Source of the DNA: Chloroflexia bacterium
Lineage (GTDB): Bacteria; Chloroflexota; Chloroflexia; Thermobaculales; Thermobaculaceae
Assembly: GCA_013695265.1 (NCBI GenBank)
Contig: JACDAU010000443.1
Span: 1 to 7,378, forward strand
DNA length: 7,378 nt
Reading direction: 5' to 3'
Shown here: piece after piece, positions 1-5,560 of the stretch
Layout of the letters: each line of letters begins with the position of its first letter
How positions within the stretch are numbered: the stretch's first letter is position 1
Program-made: the position numbers and the translations under genes
Notes under the pieces: generated by a model
What the model was told of the DNA's origin: nothing
Seen by the model: the letters and a program-made list of their open reading frames with translations, nothing else
The model's database searches: none

Positions 1-129
1 AACCGCGTAGCGCATGGACCCGTAGAATGCGTGCGGCTGGCCGCCATCCGGCGCGAGCGCGACGTGCATCTCCTCACGCACCAACGGCATACAAGCGTCC
101 AGGTCGAACGCCAGCGATGTCGTGCTCAA
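1..129 (-). CDS. Probable polyprenyl synthetase, N-terminal fragment (runs off left edge)
   Basis: Only the first 43 codons are present, reading leftwards from a TTG at 129-127. The fragment has an acidic/hydrophobic opening (LAFDLDACMPLVREEM) and ends in FYGSMRYAV. That ending resembles the first conserved helix of trans-isoprenyl diphosphate synthases, where an F/LYG-M-RY block precedes the aspartate-rich motifs. Such enzymes extend allylic diphosphates with isopentenyl diphosphate to make quinone side chains or carotenoid and lipid precursors. The catalytic DDxxD motifs would lie outside the window, so the call rests on the N-terminal block alone. TTG is chosen as the start because GGGAGG (141-136) sits 6 nt upstream. 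An in-frame ATG at 150-148 is the alternative, but it lies almost on the expected transcription start and has no properly spaced Shine-Dalgarno. The gene is divergent from everything else in the window. Confidence 0.55.
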   Translation of the reverse strand, partial: MSTTSLAFDLDACMPLVREEMHVALAPDGGQPHAFYGSMRYAV

Positions 130-135
130 TTGAAT

Positions 136-141
136 CCTCCC
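136..141 (-). promoter_or_regulatory. Ribosome binding site deciding a TTG start
   Basis: GGGAGG on the minus strand lies 6 nt before TTG 129-127. This spacing favours the TTG over the in-frame ATG at 150-148, which would place the purine run inside the coding sequence. Confidence 0.6.
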
Positions 142-158
142 GTTCTCCATTCTTCTCG

Positions 159-167
159 ATGATAACA
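159..167 (-). promoter_or_regulatory. Extended -10 promoter element for the leftward gene
   Basis: The minus strand reads TGTTATCAT, an extended -10 (TGn plus TATCAT). A weak TTGTGT lies about 15 bp upstream as a possible -35. Transcription would begin near 151-153, giving a leader of about 22 nt to the TTG start, which supports that start over the upstream ATG. Confidence 0.45.
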
Positions 168-256
168 GACTCGCCACTCACACAATCGCCTCAGGCAGCA
201 ATATGCACCCACGACATGGCGCCTCCAGTTTGATGGCTCAAAGCAAGAGAGGCACC

Positions 257-795
257 GTGGCCCAGTTTCAAATGATCCGACCACACCTCGCATTCGTTCC
301 GCAGGTGATGCCACTGCTCGATAACTAAGAATTGCGGCAGATATCGGCGACAGAAGACCTCGCACCTCTCGCAGCTACCTCGTCCCGGGCTTTTTCGGAA
401 CCGTCGAGCGTAGACCGCGTCCGCCACATCGAAGCTGCGGATGTAGCCGCCGTGTACATCGTAACCTGGGAGGGCCGTGCCATCGCAAACGCGTCGCTCC
501 GCCAGGCGCCCGACCATCATCCCGGCGTGGGATTCGTGTTTTGGGTCGCTACGCATCCCAATCACGCATAGAGTCCTGGTCGCAGCACTCGTGGAAGGTG
601 TACTCCGTCACTTTATCAGCCGCGGTAATACTTCGACAGCCCTTGGGACCGATAACTTCCGCCTCCCCACCATACGCACGGACCCTCCGGTTCGGCTTTC
701 TGCCGGTAAATGAGATCGATAGAGAAGATCACCGCACGCGGTGGTCGGAGATCTTCCAGTCAGCGTTCGACAGGCAGATATCAGGGCAGCAGTGA
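257..795 (+). pseudogene. GNAT-family N-acetyltransferase, decayed (nonsense codon plus two frameshifts)
   Basis: Three reading frames can be stitched into one acetyltransferase of about 179 residues. It starts at GTG 257 after AGAGAGG with FQMIRPHLAFVPQ, and meets TAA at 326-328 exactly where a Tyr is expected (LLDN-[Y]-ELRQIS). It continues in the same frame through VAAVYIVTWEGRAIANASL and GFVFWVATHPNHA to TAG at 569. It then shifts by +1 near 569 into VLVAALVEGVLRHFISRG and LGTDNFRLPTIRT, and by +1 again near 680 into LRFGFLPVNEIDREDHRTRW, ending at TGA 793-795. The order beta-strand substrate platform, V-x-THP-x-H acetyl-CoA region, helix ALVEGVLRHF, then an RLP-IRT-LRFGF-PV ending is the usual GNAT order. 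The glycine-rich (R/Q)xxGxG/A acetyl-CoA loop is largely missing at the first frameshift. Intact relatives would acetylate a small-molecule amine, but the substrate is unknown. Sequencing error is possible, although the five neighbouring genes are clean. Confidence 0.75.
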
Positions 796-802
796 AGAGC
801 TG

Positions 803-808
803 TATACT
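803..808 (+). promoter_or_regulatory. -10 element for the sugar isomerase-like gene
   Basis: TATACT lies just after the stop of the decayed acetyltransferase and 39 nt before GTG 848. No good -35 is visible at the usual distance. Its position between the dead gene and the next start makes it the best promoter candidate for the downstream gene. Confidence 0.45.
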
Positions 809-835
809 GCGGACCACGGGGCAGAGTGGGGAAAC

Positions 836-842
836 AAGGAGG
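836..842 (+). promoter_or_regulatory. Ribosome binding site deciding GTG 848
   Basis: AAGGAGG, a near-perfect Shine-Dalgarno, lies 5 nt before GTG 848. It rules out the upstream in-frame ATG at 710, which would lie inside the acetyltransferase remnant. Confidence 0.75.
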
Positions 843-847
843 CCTGC

Positions 848-1651
848 GTGACGCCGTTTTCGTTCATGAGCGCGAACTACGTGGCGAGAAGTGTGGGTTA
901 CCACATGACCGGAGGTTGGGCGCAAGGTGAGCAGGCCACCAACCAGTTCTACGAGCCTGTTGACACCTTCCCGCAACGCTTCGAGGAAATCCTGCTTGAC
1001 GTGCGGGCGATGGGCTTCGATGCACTGGACATCTGGATGGGACACCTGAACTGGGCGTGGGCCACGCCAGCGCATGTCGTTGCCACGCAATCGTTGCTTG
1101 ACCGACACGGACTGCGCGTCGTCAGCCTTGCGGGCAACTTCGGCTCGACGGCCCATGAGTTCGAAGCAGCGTGCAAGCTGGCCGTCGCAGTCGGAACCGA
1201 GGTACTCGGTGGGTCCACCGAGCTGCTGGAGCGAGATCGCGACGCGATGCTCGAGATTTTGCGGCGGTACAGGGTCCGTCTCGCGATCGAAAACCACCCG
1301 GAACGAACGCCACAGGAGATGCTCGCCAAGCTCGGTGACGGAGCACACTGCACGATCGGCACGGCGGTGGACACCGGCTGGTACGCGATTCACGGCTATG
1401 ACGCCGCACTAGCGATCAGGGAACTCGGTGAGCACGTGTTTCATGTTCATCTTAAGGACATTAGTGAGTCGGGCGGGCACGCGAGTTGCCGCTTTGGTGC
1501 TGGTATCGTACCGCTTGAGGAGTGTGTAAGCGTCCTGCGCGAGACCGGCTATCGCGGGGCACTCAGCGTTGAGCACGAGCCGCCGGACCGTGACCCCACG
1601 GCCGACTGCACAGCCAGCCTCGAAACGCTGCGAGACTGGTGCGCGGCTTAA
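848..1651 (+). CDS. Sugar phosphate isomerase/epimerase-like TIM-barrel protein
   Basis: This is a 267-residue cytosolic protein of the xylose isomerase-like / AP-endonuclease 2 superfamily, at normal family length. Four metal-binding positions of the barrel can be seen in order: E148 in LAIENHPE, D175 in AVDTGW, H201 in FHVHLKD, and E242 in LSVEHEP. This is the usual divalent-metal (often Mn or Mg) site for aldose-ketose isomerisation, epimerisation or keto-sugar elimination. An N-terminal block (FMSANYVARSVGYHMTGGW) and an aromatic stretch around 61-71 (DIWMGHLNWAW) probably shape the substrate pocket. GTG 848 is chosen for its strong ribosome binding site. The gene is followed after 160 nt by a Gfo/Idh/MocA oxidoreductase, a partner type often found with this family in sugar and inositol metabolism. 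The exact substrate is not readable from the sequence. Family assignment is firm; specific activity is open. Confidence 0.85.
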   Translation: MTPFSFMSANYVARSVGYHMTGGWAQGEQATNQFYEPVDTFPQRFEEILLDVRAMGFDALDIWMGHLNWAWATPAHVVATQSLLDRHGLRVVSLAGNFGSTAHEFEAACKLAVAVGTEVLGGSTELLERDRDAMLEILRRYRVRLAIENHPERTPQEMLAKLGDGAHCTIGTAVDTGWYAIHGYDAALAIRELGEHVFHVHLKDISESGGHASCRFGAGIVPLEECVSVLRETGYRGALSVEHEPPDRDPTADCTASLETLRDWCAA

Positions 1652-1666
1652 CCACTGTGCGTCGTG

Positions 1667-1675
1667 TGCTACTAT
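1667..1675 (+). promoter_or_regulatory. Extended -10 element upstream of the oxidoreductase
   Basis: TGCTACTAT (TGn plus TACTAT) begins 16 nt after the stop codon of the isomerase-like gene. A start near 1682 would give the oxidoreductase an unusually long leader of about 130 nt. Read-through from the upstream gene remains possible, since no terminator is seen between them. Confidence 0.4.
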
Positions 1676-1681
1676 CGCACC

Positions 1682-1811
1682 TCAGCGCCGGTAGCGTATG
1701 CGCAGGAGGGTAACCAAGCTCATTAGACCGCGTTTCGATCAGGCAAAATGGGTAGGCAGGAGCCACGACGAAAAGCTGATCCGCAGTACGACATCGAGAG
1801 GAGCACACACC
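1682..1811 (+). other. Long untranslated leader with extra Shine-Dalgarno-like sites
   Basis: This is a gap of about 130 nt between the inferred transcription start and GTG 1812. It contains AGGAGGG at 1704-1710 with no usable start codon at the right distance, then AGGAGC at 1758-1763, then the real site at 1797-1803. No known riboswitch class is recognised. An in-frame ATG at 1698 would extend the oxidoreductase by 38 basic residues ahead of the Rossmann strand; it lacks a ribosome binding site and is not favoured. Confidence 0.3.
1797..1803 (+). promoter_or_regulatory. Ribosome binding site deciding GTG 1812
   Basis: AGAGGAG lies 8 nt before GTG 1812. The resulting protein starts a few residues before the Rossmann motif GIVGAGNIAG, as expected for the family. 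Confidence 0.65.
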
Positions 1812-2885
1812 GTGACGAAGCAGCAACTCACGTTGGGAATAGTCGGCGCCGGCAACATCGCTGGACAGTATGCCCGCGACCTGACAACGTATCCCGAAGT
1901 GCACCTCGCCGGCATCGCGGACATCGACTCGTCACGGGCGGCGTCACTTGCCGAGCAGAGCAACTGCCAGGCATACGCCTCTCCCGACGATCTCATCGCT
2001 GACCCGGCAATCGACGTTGTCGTGAATCTGACCACCCACACTGCGCACGTAGAGGTGATTACGAAGGCACTAGAAGCTGGCAAGCACGTGTACAGCGAGA
2101 AGCCGCTGGCATTGTCTTACAGTGACGCACAAGGCCTGGTGCAGCTCGCGGAGCAAAAGGGCCTGCGTCTGGGATGCTCGCCATGCACATATATGGGTGA
2201 GGCGCAGCAGACCGCCTGGAAGCTGCTGCGCGAGAAGAAGATCGGACCGGTCCGCGCCGTGTTCGCGGAGATGAACTGGGGGCGCATTGAGTCGTGGCAT
2301 CCGGCACCCGGCGGCTTCTACGCGGTCGGCCCGCTTTGGGACATCGGCGTATATCCGCTCACACTTCTCACGACCATTTTCGGTCCGGCTCGGCGCGCAC
2401 AGGCCACTGGCAAGGTTCTATTCCCAGACCGCGTAACCCAGGAGGGAACCCCGTTCCACATCGAAACGCCCGACTTCGTGACTGGCTCCGTTGAGTTAGA
2501 GAGCGGTGTGCTGATTCGACTTACGGTGGACTTTTACGTCAGCATGAAGACGAAGCAGAAAGGCGTCGAGTTCCACGGCGACACTGGCTCGCTCTGGCTC
2601 GGCAGCCCACAGTGGTTCAACGCCGAAGTCGAGTACGCGCCGTTCAACGAGCCATATGAGACCGTGCCCTATGTCCGCGAGCCCTACGAAGGAACGGAGT
2701 GGGGCCGTGGCGTGCTCGACATGGTACACGCGATCATCGAAGCCCGCCCGCATCGAGCCACCGGCGCACAGGCCGCCCACGTCGTCGACATTCTGGAAGC
2801 CATTGCCACGTCAATGCGAGAGGGCCGATCTGCGGAAATCACGTCGAGCTTCAGCCAGCCCGCGCCGATGGAGTGGGGAGCATAA
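1812..2885 (+). CDS. Gfo/Idh/MocA family NAD(P)-dependent oxidoreductase
   Basis: This is a 357-residue cytosolic dehydrogenase of normal family length. The N-terminal Rossmann domain opens with GIVGAGNIAG (residues 9-18, GxGxxG). An acidic ADID at 36-39, at the end of the second strand, suggests NAD rather than NADP. The signature EKP lies at 96-98 (YSEKPLAL), with K97 the expected catalytic lysine. The C-terminal alpha/beta domain carries WDIGVYPL (176-183). D177 and Y181 occupy the positions where inositol dehydrogenase-like members have D and H, so the active site resembles the glucose-fructose oxidoreductase branch. Members oxidise or reduce a sugar, inositol or sugar-acid hydroxyl through a keto intermediate. 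The flanking TIM-barrel isomerase-like gene fits a shared carbohydrate pathway. The start is GTG 1812. Substrate and reaction direction cannot be deduced. Confidence 0.9.
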   Translation: MTKQQLTLGIVGAGNIAGQYARDLTTYPEVHLAGIADIDSSRAASLAEQSNCQAYASPDDLIADPAIDVVVNLTTHTAHVEVITKALEAGKHVYSEKPLALSYSDAQGLVQLAEQKGLRLGCSPCTYMGEAQQTAWKLLREKKIGPVRAVFAEMNWGRIESWHPAPGGFYAVGPLWDIGVYPLTLLTTIFGPARRAQATGKVLFPDRVTQEGTPFHIETPDFVTGSVELESGVLIRLTVDFYVSMKTKQKGVEFHGDTGSLWLGSPQWFNAEVEYAPFNEPYETVPYVREPYEGTEWGRGVLDMVHAIIEARPHRATGAQAAHVVDILEAIATSMREGRSAEITSSFSQPAPMEWGA

Positions 2886-2950
2886 GGCCTTGCTGCACAA
2901 CTACCACTCGTGCACGCTCGTGCTGCCCACAGCCAAAACACTGGCTGGGC

Positions 2951-2956
2951 TACAAT
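2951..2956 (+). promoter_or_regulatory. Possible -10 element upstream of the PLP enzyme
   Basis: TACAAT lies 34 nt before TTG 2991, with no clear -35. It overlaps an in-frame ATG at 2955, so if it is the promoter that ATG could not be the start. The gene may also be reached by read-through from the oxidoreductase, whose stop is 105 nt upstream of TTG 2991. Confidence 0.35.
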
Positions 2957-2976
2957 GGCCGCACACCCCGCAGCAC

Positions 2977-2982
2977 AGGAGG
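2977..2982 (+). promoter_or_regulatory. Ribosome binding site deciding TTG 2991
   Basis: AGGAGG lies 8 nt before TTG 2991. The in-frame ATG at 2955 has no purine run ahead of it, so the TTG is preferred. Confidence 0.7.
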
Positions 2983-2990
2983 CCCTTCAA

Positions 2991-4295
2991 TTGACCGCGA
3001 CACTCAGCCTCGCCGAAACGGCACGGCGACAGTTTCCGTCTCTCACCCGGCCAAGCAGCCCGATCTACTTCGATAATCCCGGTGGCACACAAGTACCGCA
3101 GCAAGTGCCAGATGCGATGATGGCATATCTGCTTCACGACAATGCGAACGTACACGGCGCGTTCCCGTCGAGCGCACAGACCGACAACGTGGTCCACAAG
3201 GCGCACGCGGCGGTCGCCGACTTTTTGGGCGCGGCGCATGCGGAGGAAATCGCGTTCGGGCCGAATATGACGACCCTGACGTTCGCCCTAAGCCGGGCGC
3301 TCGGTCGTGAGCTGCGCGAAGGTGACGAGATCCTCCTGACGCAGTTGGACCACGACGCGAACATTGCTCCCTGGCTGCTACTGGCCGAAGATCGTGGTCT
3401 GACAGTTCGCTGGGCGGAAATCGATCCGACCGATTGCACGCTTGATGTCGAGAGCTTCCGGGCGGGCCTGAACGAGCGCACGCGGGTGGCGGCGTTCGCG
3501 TACGCCTCAAACGCCGTGGGCACAGTCAATGACGTGGGTCTGCTCACCCGGCTTGCGCACAAGGTGGGCGCGCTTGTCTTCATCGACGCGGTACAGTTTG
3601 CACCACACGATACGATAGACGTGCAGCAGATCGGGTGTGATTTCCTGGCCTGCTCACCGTACAAGTACTTTGGACCGCACGCCGGGGTCCTCTACGCGCG
3701 TCTCGACCACTCCGAGCGCTTGCGCTCGTATAAAGTTCGGCCAGCGAGTGACGCGCCTCCTTATAAGTGGGAGACCGGCACGCAGAGTCACGAGGCGATG
3801 GCCGGTACCACCGCCGCGATCGAGTACCTCGCCTCGATTGCACCCACTGAGCACCCTCAGAGCAGGCGGGCGTCCATCGTCTCCGGCATGACCGCGATCC
3901 ATGCGTATGAACTGAGCCTCTCACGTCACTTGATCGAAGGGTTAGCCGAGCTTCCCGTTCGCGTGTACGGCATCACGGATCCCGATCTGCTGTCATGGCG
4001 CTTGCCGACCTTCGCGATCACGACGGAACGACGCACCCCCCGGCAACTCGCAGAGATAATGGGCCGAAAGGGATATAACCTCTGGGACGGCAACTACTAC
4101 GCCCTGGCGCTCATGGAGCGACTCGGCCTGGAGGGAAGTGGCGGTGCGCTACGGATCGGCCTCGTTCACTACAACACGCACCGCGAGATCGACGGGTTCC
4201 TCGCCGACCTTGGGTCAGCTCTCTCCCGAGGAAGTCAGCGTCCGGCAAGGGCCATTGACGCTGAGGAATCAGCCGAATACACGGCGCAGGGATGA
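2991..4295 (+). CDS. Class-V aminotransferase-fold PLP enzyme ('cysteine desulfurase-like', TIGR01976-type)
   Basis: This is a 434-residue cytosolic PLP-dependent enzyme. Fold type I class-V landmarks appear in order: IYFDNPGGTQVPQ (25-37), ANVHGAF (52-58), GPNMTTLTFALSRALGR (90-106), LDHDAN with H121 to stack on the cofactor, YASNAVGT (171-178), FIDAVQFAPH with D199 for the pyridine nitrogen, and CSPYKYFGPH with K225 as the Schiff-base lysine. WETGTQSHE (260-268) and RIGLVHYNT near the C-terminus complete the pattern. This matches the family often annotated 'cysteine desulfurase-like'. True SufS enzymes have a catalytic cysteine in RTGHHCA; the equivalent segment here is WDGNYYA, with Tyr370 at the cysteine position, so sulfur mobilisation by the usual mechanism is unlikely. 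Family members lack an established reaction as far as I know. The start is TTG 2991. The stop overlaps the next start (ATGA), implying co-translation with the phosphatase. Confidence 0.88.
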   Translation: MTATLSLAETARRQFPSLTRPSSPIYFDNPGGTQVPQQVPDAMMAYLLHDNANVHGAFPSSAQTDNVVHKAHAAVADFLGAAHAEEIAFGPNMTTLTFALSRALGRELREGDEILLTQLDHDANIAPWLLLAEDRGLTVRWAEIDPTDCTLDVESFRAGLNERTRVAAFAYASNAVGTVNDVGLLTRLAHKVGALVFIDAVQFAPHDTIDVQQIGCDFLACSPYKYFGPHAGVLYARLDHSERLRSYKVRPASDAPPYKWETGTQSHEAMAGTTAAIEYLASIAPTEHPQSRRASIVSGMTAIHAYELSLSRHLIEGLAELPVRVYGITDPDLLSWRLPTFAITTERRTPRQLAEIMGRKGYNLWDGNYYALALMERLGLEGSGGALRIGLVHYNTHREIDGFLADLGSALSRGSQRPARAIDAEESAEYTAQG

Positions 4296-5191
4296 GCAAG
4301 GCGCCCGCCGATTTTCTGCCACCCCGCCCACGAATGGTCGTGCTCGACATCGACGGCACCCTGCTCGATCCCTCGGGCGCGCTTCGCTCGACGGTCCGCG
4401 ACGCAGTGCGCCAGACCCTGGAGACGGGCGTTCTCGTCACCATCGCGACTGGCAGACGCTTCGACTCCGCGAGCGCCGTGGCACGGGAGCTTGGCCTCGA
4501 GCTTCCGCTGGTGCTCCACGGCGGCACGATCATCCAGGACTCCGAGACTGCGGAGGTCCTGTACGAGGACGTCATGAACCATGCCCTGCTGTGTGAAGTC
4601 ATAACTGAGATCGTGCGTCACGAACAACAGCCAGTCCTGTATACCAGTCCCGCGGCGGGAGGCACGTTGTACACCGGCCCCGGTGAGCGTGACAGCCTCG
4701 CCACCGCGCAGTACCTTGCCAGCCAGCCAGAAGTTCGCCGACGCTCCTACGATGTGCTCCCTTCCACGGACCACACCATCAGCGTGGGCGTAATTCAGTC
4801 TGACGACGTGCTGCGCCCCTTGTATGAGACGCTTCGCACTATGCAGAGTTGCTCCGTACTGCTCTGGGACCCTGACCCGATGTACGAGGGAGGTGTCGAT
4901 CACCTGCTGGATATCCTCAATGCCGGCTGCTCGAAGTTTAAGGCGCTTGCGCATCTCACAGGGCGCTATGGCATCCACACGGACGAGGTGATGGCCATTG
5001 GCGACCAGGTGAACGACCTGGACCTGATCGGCAACGTGGGGCTTGGCGTCGCGATGGGAAATGCGATTCCAGCGGTGCAGCAGTGTGCGAAGGTGGTCGT
5101 GGGGACGAACGCCGAGGATGGCGTCGTTGAAGCGCTACGCCGGTTCGTGCTTGACCGACCGGACAACGCTCAGCTCCACAAGCAGCAATGA
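4292..5191 (+). CDS. HAD-superfamily hydrolase, subfamily IIB (Cof-type phosphatase)
   Basis: This is a 299-residue cytosolic phosphatase with all four HAD motifs. Motif I is VVLDIDGTLLD, with D19 the nucleophile and D21 the acid/base. Motif II is TIATGRRF, with T53. Motif III is CSKFKAL, with K215. Motif IV is IGDQVNDLDLI, with D238 and D242 for Mg. The large insert between motifs II and III (about residues 80-205) is the C2B cap typical of Cof-type enzymes, which dephosphorylate sugar phosphates, flavin or PLP-type phosphates with broad specificity. The ATG overlaps the stop of the PLP enzyme by 4 nt (ATGA), with only a weak GCAGGG immediately ahead, so translation is probably coupled to the upstream gene. 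That fits a phosphatase acting on a phosphorylated intermediate of the same pathway, or on PLP itself; neither is proved. No terminator is evident after the stop. Confidence 0.9.
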   Translation: MSKAPADFLPPRPRMVVLDIDGTLLDPSGALRSTVRDAVRQTLETGVLVTIATGRRFDSASAVARELGLELPLVLHGGTIIQDSETAEVLYEDVMNHALLCEVITEIVRHEQQPVLYTSPAAGGTLYTGPGERDSLATAQYLASQPEVRRRSYDVLPSTDHTISVGVIQSDDVLRPLYETLRTMQSCSVLLWDPDPMYEGGVDHLLDILNAGCSKFKALAHLTGRYGIHTDEVMAIGDQVNDLDLIGNVGLGVAMGNAIPAVQQCAKVVVGTNAEDGVVEALRRFVLDRPDNAQLHKQQ

Positions 5192-5331
5192 TCGTACGGC
5201 AGCTGCGCACTCGTGGCAGAGCCGTAACGGGTCGTTGGCCAGCTCGTTGCAGCCGCAAGTAATCAGGCGCGGGGTACTCGTTTCATGCCAACTGCCCATC
5301 GCCGAGCCTGCCGGTAGTTGTCGGAGAGGTC

Positions 5332-5340
5332 TGGTATAAT
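5332..5340 (+). promoter_or_regulatory. Extended -10 promoter of the tRNA gene
   Basis: TGGTATAAT is a consensus -10 with the extended TGn. It ends 10 nt before the first base of the tRNA, leaving a very short 5' leader. TTGTCG at 5318-5323 is too close to serve as a normal -35. This is the best promoter match in the window. Confidence 0.75.
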
Positions 5341-5350
5341 TCTGCCTGTC

Positions 5351-5423
5351 GGGCCCGTAGCTCAGTGGTTAGAGCGAGCGGCTCATAACCGCCAGGTCGT
5401 AGGTTCGAACCCTACCGGGCCCA
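5351..5423 (+). tRNA. tRNA with CAU anticodon, probably tRNA-Ile2 (lysidine-modified)
   Basis: This is a complete 73-nt cloverleaf. The acceptor stem GGGCCCG (5351-5357) pairs fully with CGGGCCC (5416-5422). The D-stem is GCTC/GAGC with loop AGTGGTTA. The anticodon loop is CTCATAA with CAT at 5384-5386. The T-arm is GTAGG-TTCGAAC-CCTAC. The discriminator is A5423, and CCA is not encoded (CCC follows). The top anticodon pair, A27-C43, is mismatched while the other four pairs are G-C. CAU can be Met or Ile2. The anticodon arm through T-arm (GGCTCATAACC, then GGTCGTAGGTTCGA) closely resembles the Bacillus Ile2 tRNA as I remember it. The acceptor has C4-G69 and C5-G68, the pairs known to favour lysidine synthetase TilS on Ile2 in E. 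coli. The elongator Met identity is not excluded. Confidence 0.9.
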
Positions 5424-5506
5424 CCCCCGACGGCAGCCGGCGAAAGGGGCTTTGTGGCACCGAGCGGGGCACGGATCTGCGGCCAACCAGCGCACCAGCC
5501 GAAGCG

Positions 5507-5515
5507 TGCTATACT
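5507..5515 (+). promoter_or_regulatory. Extended -10 promoter of the enoyl reductase gene
   Basis: TGCTATACT (TGn plus TATACT) lies 45 nt before ATG 5561, with no clear -35. It separates the reductase from the tRNA as its own transcription unit. Confidence 0.6.
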
Positions 5516-5560
5516 CCCTTTCCAGAGTTCGCCCAGAACGAGATAAATGAGGTGGAAGGT

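Noticed and set aside
710..847. In-frame upstream extension of the sugar isomerase-like gene from ATG 710
   Set aside because: It lies inside the acetyltransferase remnant, has no ribosome binding site, and GTG 848 has AAGGAGG at ideal spacing.
608..1393. Long minus-strand open frame (261 codons) opposite the isomerase-like gene
   Set aside because: Its composition is rich in Arg, His and Cys with no recognisable motif, and it is antisense to a gene with clear metal-site motifs. It is a shadow of G+C-rich coding sequence.
4235..4978. Minus-strand open frame (247 codons) opposite the HAD phosphatase
   Set aside because: It has no domain pattern and no ribosome binding site, and it mirrors a gene with all four HAD motifs.
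5424..5506. Terminator after the tRNA
   Set aside because: The C-run and the later GGGG could pair only weakly, with no compact stem and no T-run.
5318..5560. N-terminal extension of the enoyl reductase frame
   Set aside because: It reads through the tRNA gene and the TGCTATACT promoter. The SDR fold begins right after ATG 5561, which has its own Shine-Dalgarno.
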